A stretch of DNA of 64,000 nucleotides from Buddleja alternifolia. Lineage: Eukaryota; Streptophyta; Magnoliopsida; Lamiales; Scrophulariaceae. Of this stretch, positions 34,271 through 45,542 are shown in pieces; position 1 is the first letter of the stretch; every line of letters begins with the position of its first letter. The notes under the pieces are model-generated. The model did no database searches, was not told where the DNA came from, and was given only the letters and a program-made list of their open reading frames with translations. The stretch lies in contig CM033392.1 in NCBI GenBank assembly GCA_019426215.1, positions 40,850,666 to 40,914,665 of the forward strand, in the 5' to 3' direction. Both the position numbers and the translations under genes were made by a program.

Positions 34271-34527
34271 TGATTTTTTTTATTTTTATTTTTTTCTGTT
34301 ATAATTTTAGCTACAGCTATATCCTTCCCACAAGCTCAAAATTCAACTCATCAATAACGCATAAAACAAACCAATTGCTCAAAAGAAACAACAAATTCAA
34401 ATTCAAAATTAATTTCATTCACCAAATAATAATCTCCAATAATTTCAAATAATAACGAGTTTACAATAAACCAATATAAACTAATCACTGCTTTTAAATC
34501 AAATAAAAATTTACAATAATTTTCAAC

Positions 34528-37500
34528 TTACACCGCCGGCATATCAAAAGCGCATTTAAAAATGTATTGTGCCAATTCAGAACGTGCTTCATCAAGTTGC
34601 TCTATAGTGTAAGTGGCGTACTGACAATCAGCAAAGTACTGCAAGACAAATATTAAAATCCAACAAAAATGTTTAATAACTTAAAAGGGACATTAGAATT
34701 TGATTAATATTAATTAGGATTATGCATACCGTCGGTGAGATTATAGATTCTCCGTGTCTAATAATATCTTTCATGAATTTCATGACGAAGAACCCACAAT
34801 CTATGGCATTTATTTGAATGGGGCACTACAAATTAAATTCAAATCAAAATTGTATTAGAACAAATAACTTTTATTTGAATAATTTCTTGAAACTATAATT
34901 AAAATAATATAATTAAACTAACCTGTATACAACTCCATGTACATGCCTTGTTTTTTGATTTGATCTTTTGGTTGTTTTTATTTGCTCGAAACATCAAGAC
35001 AGCGCTGTTAAAAACATCAAAAATCAAGGAAATATGTCAATATCAAGCAAATATATATATATGAAGTCTAGTTATAATATATATACTTTAAACTTAATAT
35101 TAAATATAATATAATGGATACATTTAATTGAATGATAAAACTTACTGATTGATCATATCTTTCATATCATGTCGGTTATTTGGATTACCGTGCAAAGAAT
35201 CCAAATAATAAACGATCTCTTTAATTGGATCAATCACGAGCAACAACCAATGGCCCCTAATCAGCATATTCAAAAGAAAAATTTTAAATTAGTTATGCCT
35301 ACGTAACAAATTTTACAAAATAACAATGTGTCTTTAGTAGCTCACCCGGAGTTGTAAGGTGCAAGAAACAACTTCCCCTCCAGTGCACTAGCTATCATAG
35401 TATTTGCTATATATTGCGATTTGTCAACAAGCTGCGTGGGAGTAATTCCTGCTCCCGCAGATATAGAATGTGGGCTAAGGAACCCGAATTTATTTTGTTT
35501 TTGTTCGGGGACCACGTGATTAACCCACAAACACCTACAATTGAGCATAAAATAAATTTGAGTAACAAAAATAAACATAGTTCAAATTAATGCAGTAAAA
35601 TAATTTAATTAAAAGCTTACTTTTTCTTAATTAATATTTAAAAACTTACTTGATGTAAGCAGTAATGATAGAGGCTCCTATCTGTTCTTTATGCACAAAG
35701 TCACCGATCTCCTCCCGCCCAATATATTCTGGAAAGGGGATATTGAAGATTTTCTCCGGTATGTCTATCCGGATAGTGTTATCAGCAGCCATCATCCCAA
35801 AGAACCTTTCAAGAATTGCAAGTGAATTAGGGGGTGGAGCAGGAGGGTTGGCCACTAGAGAAGGAGGGTTGGCCACTAGAGGTGTATTTTTGACATGTGA
35901 GTGTTTCGTCATCTCTGATTTGCTTTTTCCGAGTGATGATTTGGATTTTCCGAGAGACTATAAGCAAAAGAAAACAAAACGTGGGCGTTATGAATGAAAG
36001 TATATTTATTAACATTAAACAATTGTTATAATTTAATAATCACTAGCTATTAATAATTACGTACCGATGCATCACCGACAATCACAAGACTCTTAGGCCA
36101 AGCAACCATGTATCCCACAGCCTCAGATACTGTGAACACTCCTTCATCATCGAGAGGGACTGGTAAGGGTGCAATATCTTCAATTGCAATGTCAATCGAC
36201 ACTTTCACGAGGTGGGAGGCTAATGGACATGTATGCAATGTTCTATCCTTTGGTTGATTGTACATTGTTCCTCTTGCCACCAAACGATAACACGGTGTAG
36301 AAAGTGCTAATTGACACTGCACCACATCCTACATATATATATATACCATTATATTAGAAAATGTTGTATATCATACAGAAATATAGGATTGTAAGTTACA
36401 TTATCACTAAACAATATGCTTTTCATTAATTACCTGAGGAAGGTCTTTCACTTCTGGGCAACTATCTTTCAAAGAAACCGCCTCTTCTGTATGTGGCTGC
36501 TGCGACGACCCAGACGCCCTATGCTGCTCAAACTCGCGTCGCAATTCGAATAGTGATTGAGTGAGCATTTGAACCGTGTCTTGCAAGTTATCAATCACCG
36601 TATTTTTTGAAGGCTTTGAATCCGAAAAGTAATCTGTTTGGGATACCCCAAAGCCTACACCCCTAACTCGACCCGGATGCTCCTTCTTTTTAAGAGCTAT
36701 AGCCAGTATATCATTCCGGGTCTTCTCGGGTCCACTGTGGCTACCCTCCTGTGATAAGCTTTCCTGTAATAATACATTTAAAAAATACAAAAATTTGTTA
36801 TTTTAAAATTATTTTTAAAAAAGCATACAACACACTATATAACTAAAATTGCAAATAACTCACCATTGATTCCACTACTCTTTTAACATTGACATTATCA
36901 ATCTTGTTCTGGCTGTCAGAATGTGCAACCCTCCACACTAGTGCTCGTGTCACCTCTGTGACATCTGACCCAGCATCCTTTCTTTTATGCTTCTATATAA
37001 GAAAATTTGTAAGGAAATAAATTTGATTAGAAAATTTGTAATTAAGGAAATTTGATTAGAAAATTTGTAAGGAAATTTGATTAGAATTACAACTTGTAAC
37101 GAACTACGTACCTCAATATACTCCACTTGAGCATATCCAAGACGTGATGCCCTGTAAGGATATTCAGGGTCCTTTGCTCTTTCAGAATTGTCCTTACGTA
37201 GTTGCTGTTCATTATATAATCAAGGCATTAGTCAATGTATATAGTTTCAAATAAATTAAAATGAAACCATAAATTAAAATAATTACCTGAAAAGCTTCAC
37301 TTTGGCGTATTTCTACAAATTTTGTCCAATCTTCTTGAGATATACGATATTTTTCGGGTGGGCTTGAATTAATGTTCCCATCATCATCCTCTACCCAGAT
37401 TCTGGTCAAGTAGCTCCTGTAGTTTCGAGCTAGCTTCCCAGCCTCGGCTAAGACGAACTTCTGTCTACTTTCGTCAATATCAAAGGCCAACTATAAAAAA

Positions 37501-37853
37501 CAAAGAACAAAGTATATAAAAAATGTTAATTTAGAGAAAAAAAAACTACATTTACCAATTAAGAACATAATATATAATAACTAACTTACAGCTATTTCAT
37601 TCCAAATGGCATATTTTATTGCTGCAGGGACGCTGCGCCAATCACTGATAGTAATAGGGACCCTGTCACGAGCTATCACGCCAATGTAACCAACAAAAGT
37701 TGATTTATTTGGGTCAACTGGTTGACCATACTCGTTCCAACCAACTTGTAGCTTTATGCCTTTACTTTTGGCCTTTATTACTTTCTTCATTGCTGTAATA
37801 CCTCTCCGTATCTCACTTTCAACACTTGGGTTTGCAGCACCTCCAGAATCCAT
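34528..37853 (-). CDS. CACTA TNPA-position protein with C-terminal Ulp1-like (C48) protease domain, 12 exons
   Basis: Exons read on the minus strand: 37853-37590, 37490-37287, 37204-37112, 36992-36864, 36763-36434, 36328-36065, 35957-35650, 35534-35346, 35256-35146, 35004-34923, 34825-34730, 34638-34528. Every junction is GT-AG and phases agree, giving 726 residues ending in TAA. Exon 2 holds WTKFVEIRQSEAFQ, as in plant Ptta/En/Spm-type transposase proteins. Exon 5 has a short helical stretch (DNLQDTVQMLTQSLFELRRE). Exon 6 matches the conserved block VSEAVGYMVAWPKS. Exons 8-11 form a Ulp1-like cysteine protease: GGHWLLLVIDP and YYLDSL supply His and Asp (about residues 595 and 613), and INAIDCGFF supplies Cys (about 668). 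The start ATG follows an acceptor; a 5' untranslated exon may lie near 37995-38055. Role in transposition is inferred from position; protease activity is untested. Confidence 0.85.
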
Positions 37854-38210
37854 CTACAAGATTTCATAAGTGAAAATTCAAATATTTCAACAACAACAAA
37901 CGAAAATAAATATATATGCATTAATCACATCATTAATCAGTTGGATCATATAAATCACATCAAAAAGTACAAAACCAAATATTGATAAGCTTACATTGGT
38001 AGTGGTCGTCGTGGTAGTGGCGGAGGAGAGGGTGACTGTGGTGGTATACGGTATCGACCTACAAAAGCAAAAAAATACAGAAGTTAGTGTAACTCATTCA
38101 CTAATATAATATTACAAGCTGGTTCAATATAATTTACACTTTAACTGCATACTTAACAAAAGAGTTCAAATAAGTTACTCATATAATTATCAAATAAGTT
38201 CAAATACCTT
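37854..38210 (-). other. Region between the two CACTA genes
   Basis: The minus strand shows an acceptor (TTTTGTAG) at about 38058, a short C-rich segment (CACCACAGTCACCC..) and a donor GTAAGC near 37990, then an acceptor CTTGTAG directly before the ATG at 37853. This is most simply a 5' untranslated exon and intron of the partner gene, or a link by alternative splicing from the transposase transcript. Confidence 0.5.
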
Positions 38211-41200
38211 TCATCGTTTTCTTTTTGTCGCTGGTTTACTAATCTTTTGTGATCCCTCAGTACGACCATTTTGTTTAGTACGCCGACGAACAGAAGGATT
38301 AATCCATATCCCTTCTTGGTGATCTTCTCGCATATACAATTCATCATCACTGATATCCAAGTCACCGTCACTATTTGTGGATTGTGAACCACCTAAGATA
38401 GGATTTCCTCCATCATCTTCATTATATAGGCCATCATCCTCAATACAAGTATTTTTGTTTGCCGATAAAACAATGGACCACCTCTTATCGACAGGATCGG
38501 TGACAAAAAACACTTGTTTAGCTTGAGATGCCAAAATGAAAGGTTCATCTTTGTATCCCACCTTTTCAAGGTCTACTCGAGTAAAACCTATTTCACTATC
38601 ATCGACACCATTTTTATGGTCAACCCACCTACACCCAAATACAGGCACCCGAAACCAACTGTAATCCAGCTCCCATATACGTTCAATCACCCCATAATAT
38701 GGTAAAGTGGCATAGATAGGGCTATTATCTTTCGCACTTGAGATATGCATTGCTTCAGCTACAAGACTCACCCCACTATTCTGCATTGTACTCCGTTCAT
38801 CTTGGTCTTTTGTATAAAATGTGACACCATTTATACGATAACCCGAATGACAAAATACGAATCTTCCCGGGCCCACCGACAACCGTGCCAATTTATCTGA
38901 AACTGAAAGTGAATTCTCATTTTGTTTCTCTTGAATACACTTTCGGAACCAATCGATAAAACTCTTGTTATGTTCTCTTGAAATCCAACTTTCATTTTTA
39001 CTTGAATTTATTCTCCTAAGTTGGTCCTTGTGCTCTTCAACATATGGCTCAACCTCATCGGTGTTGTGGAGCACATATAGGTGTGCCTGATCCTTTTGTG
39101 TGCTAGGAACACTCACTAATTGCTTTCCAATTACGCTTTCTCCTTCTGTTCCCCCCCCCCCCCACAACAGGAGACTTTTGAAGCTCTGCAACGTTAGAAT
39201 CATTCAGATATTCTGTGCAAAATGTAATAGCTTCATCAACTATGTACCGCTCAACAATGCAACCTTCCGGCCGGCTACGATTTTTCACATAGCCTTTCAA
39301 TACCTTCATATAACGCTCAGCCGGATACATAGATCTCATAAAAGCTGGTCCACAAAGTTGTGTCTCTCTAACCAAGTGAATAGGTAGGTGAGTCATTATA
39401 TCAAAAAACGCGGGTGGGAAATACATCTCAAGCTCACACAAAGTGAGGACAAGTTGTTTCTGAAGTGCAGGCAATTGTTCAGGATCAAACACCTTGCTCC
39501 ACATTGCTTTGAAGAAGAAACACAATCTAGTTATCGTTTCTCTCACCTTTTTTGGCAGAATGGCCCGTAAAGCAATTGGTAGCAAATGATCCATGATTAC
39601 ATGACAATCAGGAGTCTTCATATGCTTTAGCTTCAAGTCCTTCATTGATACAAGACTGCTAATGTTCGAAGAATACCCTTCGGGAACTTTCACTCCACAA
39701 AGAAACTCACATAATGCAATTTTTTCTTTTCTAGATAGCGTGTGAGCTGCTGGAGGTAAATAAGTACGTTTTCCCTTCATTGTTGGTGCCAATTTACCTC
39801 TTATCTTCATTTCAACTAAATCCAACCTTGCCTTTACTCCATCTTTTGTCTTGCCGGGCACATTTAGAAGAGTACCAATGACACTATCAAATACATTTTT
39901 CTCAATATGCATTATATCAAGAAAATGTCTAACATGTAAAGATTTCCAATACGGCAAATCAAAAAAAATTGACCTTTTTTTCCACCTAGTTTTTGCAAGG
40001 CCGCCTACAAAAGTCTTTCCGAACTTGATATCCAAGTCTTTTACATTCTCAAACACCTCTTCACCGGTCAAACACTTAGGAGCTCGACATTCCTCTATGC
40101 TCCCATTGAAAGCTTTCTTCCACCGACGATATCGATGTTCTCGATTCAACCATCTTCGATGCCCTTGGAATGCATATTTCTGAGAGTGTGGGAGTCTATA
40201 TTGATCTGTACTCTTGACACATATGGGGCATGCACATTGCCCATGTACACCATATCCCTCGAGATTAGCTCTTGCTGGAAAATCATTGATTGTACCAAAC
40301 AACATAACTCTGAGATTGAAGCTCTCTTTTCTAAACCCATCATACACTTTAATACCGGTCTCCCACAACTCTTTCAAATCCTCAATTAAAGGGGCCAAGT
40401 AGACATCTATATCATTTCCAGGTTGTTTCGGCCCGGAAATTAGTATAGGCATCATAATATGCTCTCGCTTCATGCATCGCGAAGGGGGTAGGTTGTAGAT
40501 CATCAAAATCACCGGCCATGTACTATGTGAGCTACTTTGCAAGCCATGTGGGTTCATTCCATCTGTAGCCAATACAAGGCGTAAATTTCTTGGTTCTTCC
40601 CTAAATTCAGGGAAATCATTATCGATCTTTTTCCATTGAGGAGAATCTGAAGGATGTCTAATCTTGTTATCTTCAATCCCTTGTTCAAGCCTTCTATCAG
40701 CATACCATGTCAAGTCCTTGGCAAACGCTTCACTACTGTACATGCGTCTAAATCTAGGTATTATGGGCAAATACCATGCTGTTTTGACAGGAGCAGATCC
40801 ATTCTTCTTGTACCGTGAGGTGCCACATTTGGGACACACCGTCAATGATGCATAGTCCTTTCTAAACAAGATGCAATCATTGAAACAAGCATGTATCCTC
40901 TCATATCCCATGCCAATTGCAGTTAACATCTTCTTAGCCTCATAAGTACGATTAGGTAACACATTATCATCGGGTAACATACTTTTCAATAGACCAAGTA
41001 AGTCTGTGAAACTCTTATCACTCCACCCATTGTTAGCTTTTAACTTGTAGAGGTTTAGGACTGCTTTCAATCTTGTGAAATTACTACCACTATACAGGGG
41101 TGTATTTGAATCACTTGTCAAATTGTCGAACATCTTGGGACAATTTCGCAAATCCTCCTCGATCACATTGGTCATCTCCTCCAAACGATCAGGCTCATAA

Positions 41201-41490
41201 TCATCCATGTCAAAATCTACTGATCGATATGATGTATCACCCAAATCAGCTGAGGTGGCACTGCTTTCACCGTGTCTTGTCCATCGTGTGTAGCTTTTAT
41301 CAATTCCATTACACACCAAATGATCTTCCAAGTCACGTGGACTAATTCTCTTTCCAAAACAATAACGTAAACATGGACAACTAATCCTAGTCGGATCCGA
41401 TGCATGCTCAACCGCAAAGTCGATGAATTCTTTCACCCCTTTCCCATATTGCTCCGACATACGATCCGCTACAATCCAACTTCGATCCAT
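38211..41490 (-). CDS. TNP2-type CACTA transposase (homopolymer frameshift)
   Basis: About 1,090 codons run in two overlapping frames, 41490-39103 and 39203-38211, that should join at a run of 13 G (minus strand; 39151-39163). With 12 or 15 G the frame would be continuous. N-terminal zinc-binding transposase-associated domain: CPCLRYCFGKR..DLEDHLVCNG (residues 38-60). Transposase core (Transposase_21): CPKCGTSRYKK, LVLATDGMNPHG, MLFGTINDFPARANLEG and HFLDIMHIEKNVFDSVIGTL; candidate catalytic acids are D310, D403 and E725 (MYPAERYMKVLKG). DUF4218 follows (SMKDLKLKHMKTPDCHVIMD onward), then after the shift DUF4216 (VPVFGCRWVDHKNG, VFFVTDPVDKRWSIVL). The enzyme cuts the terminal repeats to excise the element. 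The start follows an acceptor-like TTTAG. It is intact apart from the G run, which could be slippage, a real mutation or a sequence error. Confidence 0.92.
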
Positions 41491-42009
41491 CTAAATTCTC
41501 AATTAATTAAATTAAATAATTTTAACATCAGTTGATAGTTAAATTAATTAAATAAATTTATTTTTAATTTATTTCGCATTATTCTATAAAAAATTCGGCA
41601 GAGTAACGACGCAAATATTTCTACCAAGTTCTCGACTTAATCTTCTCAGTGGGTTGTAACCAACAGAAGTCGAATCTTACGATCCGCTAAAATCTCAACA
41701 GGGAAACGACGCAAAAAATACTACCAATTTCAACCACAACAAACCCAACACTCTAATCTTTCACCCACAACGAACACAAAACGATACAAAAATATTGATC
41801 ACCAGTTGGATCACATAAAACATCATATTTCCAGGGGAACAACTACAAATATTGATCACCAGTTGGATCACATAGATCACATAAAAAACTACAAATAAAG
41901 CATCATATTATAAATATTGATCACCAATTGGATCCAAAAGCACATAAAACTACAAATAAATTAAAGCATCACGATATAAAGTTTTTGGAGCTTCTCGGTT
42001 GTGCAGAAA

Positions 42010-42735
42010 GCTGTGCGCGTCTTCACGAGAAAATTCATAAATAATTGTAGAAAGCTCGGATTCATGAACCGTTTTCTTCCTATGAAACTAGACACATAGG
42101 GCTATCCACACATATATCTCACATACTCAGTAGATGTCTAGAAAAAAGCAGATTTGTATTCAAAGTTAGAGAAAAATCTGTCAATTTTCAAAACAGCTGT
42201 GCGCGTCTTCACGAGAAAATTCATAACTCATTGTGGAAAGCTCCGATTCATGAACCGTTTTCTTCATATGAAACTAGACACATAGGGCTATCCACACATA
42301 TATCTCACATACTCAGTAGATGTCTAGAAAAAAACAGATTTGTATTCAAAGTTAGAGAAAAATCTGTCAATTTTCAAAACAGCTGTGCGCGTCTTCACGA
42401 GAAAATTCATAACTCATTGTGGAAAGCTCCGATTCATGAACCGTTTTATTCATATGAAACTAGACACATAGGGCTATCCACACATATATCTCACATACTC
42501 AGTAAATGTCTAGAAAAAAGCAGATTTGTATTCAAAGTTAGAGAAAAATCTGTCAATTTTCAAAACAGCTGTGCGCGTCTTCACGAGAAAATTCATAACT
42601 CATTGTGGAAAGCTCCGATTCATGAACCGTTTTATTCATATGAAACTAGACACATAGGGATATACATACATATATCGAACATACTCATGAGATGCCTAGA
42701 ACAAATCAGATTTGCATTCAAAGTTAGTAAAAAAT
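42010..42735. repeat. Four tandem copies of a 186-bp unit upstream of the CACTA transposase
   Basis: Units start with GCTGTGCGCGTCTTCACGAG at 42010, 42196, 42382 and 42568; units 2 and 3 are nearly identical and unit 4 decays after about 100 bases. Because 186 is divisible by three, an open frame (42231-42749, plus strand) runs through three copies, but this is a by-product of the repeat, not a supported gene. The array lies 0.5-1.2 kb upstream of the transposase start, where a promoter or leader is expected. 41491-42009 and 42736-42970 hold no recognisable feature. Confidence 0.92.
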
Positions 42736-42970
42736 CAACTACAACATAATAACAAAAATCCACTATATAATTTATAAAACCCCAATTAACATAACATGAT
42801 ATATATAACAATAATTAACAAATTAACATATAACCTACATTATATACATCACAAAATCAGAATTAACATAACATTAATATATAACAAACAAGAAATTAAC
42901 ACATAACCTAAATTTAATATATACATAATATATATATATATAACATAACATATATAAACATATATATATA

Positions 42971-43793
42971 TACCTATAAAGAGAGAGAGGAGGAGAGTGG
43001 TGGGTCACGGCGGCGGCGGCTGCTCGGGCGGCGGCGGTTTCGGGTGGTGGTGGAGGTGGTGGCGATGGGACGGGGGCGGTTTAGGTAGCTTGAGAGTGAG
43101 AGAGAGAGTATAGAGAGAGAGAGAGTAGAGTATAGGGAGAGAGATCGAGTAGAGAGATAGAGAAAAATCAAATGGGGCGGCGGCGGCGGCGGCGGTGGTG
43201 GAGACGATGGCGGGGGCGGTGGTGGAGAGTGAGAGAGATAGTAGAGTAGAGAGAGAGTAGAGTAGAGAGTGAGAGAGATAGTAGAGTAGAGAGAGAGAGT
43301 AGAGTAGAGAGTGAGAGATAGTAGAGAGAAATGAGGGGGAGAGCTCGGTTTTTGGGGGGAAAAAAGGGAGGGGAATTTTTTTTTTTTTTAATTACGTTTT
43401 ATAGCGGTTCGGGAACGAACCGCTATAACCGGTTTACCAATTATAGCGGTTCATTCCCGAACCACTATAACTGGCATAAACCGGTTTACCAGTTATAGCG
43501 GTTCGGGAATGAACCGCTATAATTGGTAAACCGATAATAGCGGTTCATTTCCGAACCGCTATAAATTTTTTTTTTTTTTTTTCTCTTCGCGCTATAATAG
43601 CGGTTTTTTATCGAACCGCTATAATAAGTTCGAACTATTACAGCGGTTTTTTATCGAACCGCTGTAATAGGTGCCCGGTTAATATCCATTATAACGGTTC
43701 ACTTATAAACCGCTGTAATAAGTCTCTCCGTTCAGTGGTTTTCCAAAAACCGCTGTAAAATGTGCGCTGTAACAGGTCTTTTCTGTACTAGTG
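42971..43793. repeat. Right end of the large CACTA: GGC/GA-rich block and subterminal repeats
   Basis: 42990-43215 is rich in GGC and GGT triplets; 43085-43335 is a GA-rich, TAGAGAGAG-type low-complexity tract. 43395-43790 carries repeated inverted motifs (TATAGCGGTTCGGGAACGAA and relatives) up to the terminal repeat. The same order is seen at the right end of the small CACTA. Probable promoter and transposase-binding region; frames here are low-complexity artefacts. Confidence 0.8.
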
Positions 43794-43796
43794 TAG

Positions 43797-44558
43797 TAAA
43801 AGTCCATGATCGAGTGATGAATTTATTTATACATTTATTTAAATTCTATGTTTATTTATATTGAAAGGCATGATTATTAGTAGTATTTTTATGCATGATC
43901 AATATAGAATAAAGCGCTATATAGGTTCAATAATGTGCAAAGTGAGACCAAACTCTTTTGACGAATTAAATTCTCCCAAATAAATTATACCGAGGATGGT
44001 TGACATCCTCACCCTCCACTAAGCTTTCTAAAATTAGAATTACTCTAAATGTGTAATGCTTCCCAGTTATGGGGGTTGTACATTTAGAAATAATTTGAAA
44101 TTTTCTAAAGTGCATGCAATGCCTTAATCGAAACATATTTCACCCCAGAAACCTGTTCGGTTGCAAGGTCAAATTCGAATGCTAGATTATAGGAGTTAGT
44201 GGGATAAACTCGGGTAGTTCACGAACCCAGAAATCGAATGGGTTGCGGTTTGGTGAACTATGGGGAAATGTATTGAAACATTTATTGGATAATTGATATT
44301 CGATATCACTTCAAATGATTAATGGTCCAGGAACCGGTTAGGTTGCAACCTATTTAATTAATGGAGGACCTCAATACCTGCTGTGGAATCGATGCCAATG
44401 ATAATTCCCGGTTTTCACATGGGAGTGTGGGATTCGAAAAATGCAGTGGGAGGCAAGATAAATTTTAAGTCTTTTATTTTTCTTGGATAAGTCAAAACAA
44501 GTAATCTAATAGATCTGGTTTATTTCTGCAGTCATTTTCTCATTTATCTCTCTCAAAT
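43797..44558 (+). other. Untranslated leader of Angela-like copy 2 (right part)
   Basis: This continues 33989 across the CACTA element. No coding potential. Two similar motifs, 'cacccca..acctgttcggttgca' near 44150 and 'ccaggaaccggttaggttgca' near 44330, hint at an internal repeat in the leader. Gag starts at the ATG 44559. Confidence 0.65.
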
Positions 44559-45542
44559 ATGACAAACCCTCTTTCAATTCTACTAAAAAAGAATACTCTG
44601 ACTGGACCCAATTATGTGGACTGACTTAGAATTTGAGGATTGTCCTCAATATGAAATCACTGGGATACGTCTTGGAGGCTGATATCCCGGCGGCTCCTAC
44701 TAGAACACGTGCCAATGAGGAAGAGGTCCAAGCCCATGAAAAATAGGTTAAGGACGACCTCCGAGTGAGAGGATACATGGTGGGATCTATGACTAATGAT
44801 CTTTAAAGGCCACATGATAAGATGCCCACTGCAAGAGCTATCCTAGCTCACCTGGTTGAGGTCTATGGAGAGCATCGTCGAATTGCATGATATGAGATAT
44901 CGAAAGAGCTCTTCGGAGCCAAGATAAAAGAAAGTGAGAAGGTTGGTGATCATGTCCTCAAAATGATTTTGAGGATCGAGAAATTGGAAGCTCTCGAACT
45001 CACCATGAATGCCACCTTTCAAACTGACTTAATCTTGCAGTCTCTTCCAGATTTCTCTCTCAATTTGTGGTTAACTTTAACTGCAATGAGATAGAGTGCA
45101 ATTTAGCTGGGTTAATGAACAAGTTGGTTGCTACACAATCTCAAATGAAACCAAAGGGAAAGGAAACTGCCTTGGTCATCTCTTCTTGACCCAAAGACTC
45201 TAAGAAGAAGAACAACAAGAAAAAGTCTGGCGAGCTTGGAGCTCAAGGGGGTACCAAGAAGGGTAAGGGAAAGGCTCAAGGGTTTTACAAGAGCAAAGGA
45301 CCTAAGAAAACGGATAGATGTCTCGAGTGCGGTGAGCTTGGCCACTAGAAGAGAAACTGTCCGAAATTAGGCAAAGGCGCACAAGGTATGGAACTATTAG
45401 TTTTTGAAACTAACTGTTCTATGACCGTATTTTCTACTTCATGAATTTTGGACTCAGAGGCTAGTGCCCATGTTTGTTGTTTGGATCAGGATCTACAGAG
45501 AAGTAGAAAGCTGGGCTGAGAAGAAGTGATGATCAAAGTAGG
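44559..45542 (+). pseudogene. gag: Gag of Angela-like copy 2 (broken)
   Basis: The ATG at 44559 begins MTNPLSILLKKNTLTGPNYV. A TGA then replaces the Trp of the conserved Tyr-x-x-Trp block and a one-base loss shifts the frame; downstream codons give MKSLGYVLEADIPAAPT and LVEVYGEHRRIA. Near 45315 a zinc knuckle remains (CLECGELGH) but its next codon is TAG. The region ends at the insertion of the Gag-only element, whose 5-base duplication GTAGG is 45538-45542. Confidence 0.8.

Larger units (their letters stand above)
33990..43793. mobile_element. Near-intact CACTA (En/Spm) transposon, 9.8 kb
   Basis: Terminal inverted repeats CACTAGTACAGAAGAGGTCT (left) and CACTAGTACAGAAAAGACCT (right, in reverse) are flanked by the 3-base duplication TAG (33987-33989, 43794-43796). 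Subterminal arrays of GCGGTT/AACCGC motifs occupy 34010-34270 and 43395-43790. Two genes lie on the minus strand: a TNP2-type transposase (41490-38211) and a 12-exon partner gene (37853-34528). A 186-bp tandem repeat (42010-42735) and G+C- and GA-rich sequence (42975-43335) lie upstream of the transposase, as a promoter or leader region. Apart from a homopolymer frameshift, both coding regions are open, so recent activity is likely. It sits in the leader of the Angela-like element. Confidence 0.93.

Noticed and set aside
42231..42749. 172-codon open frame with repeated 62-residue units
   Set aside because: It follows from a 186-bp tandem repeat whose length is divisible by three; the unit shows no domain and lies in non-coding sequence upstream of a minus-strand transposase.
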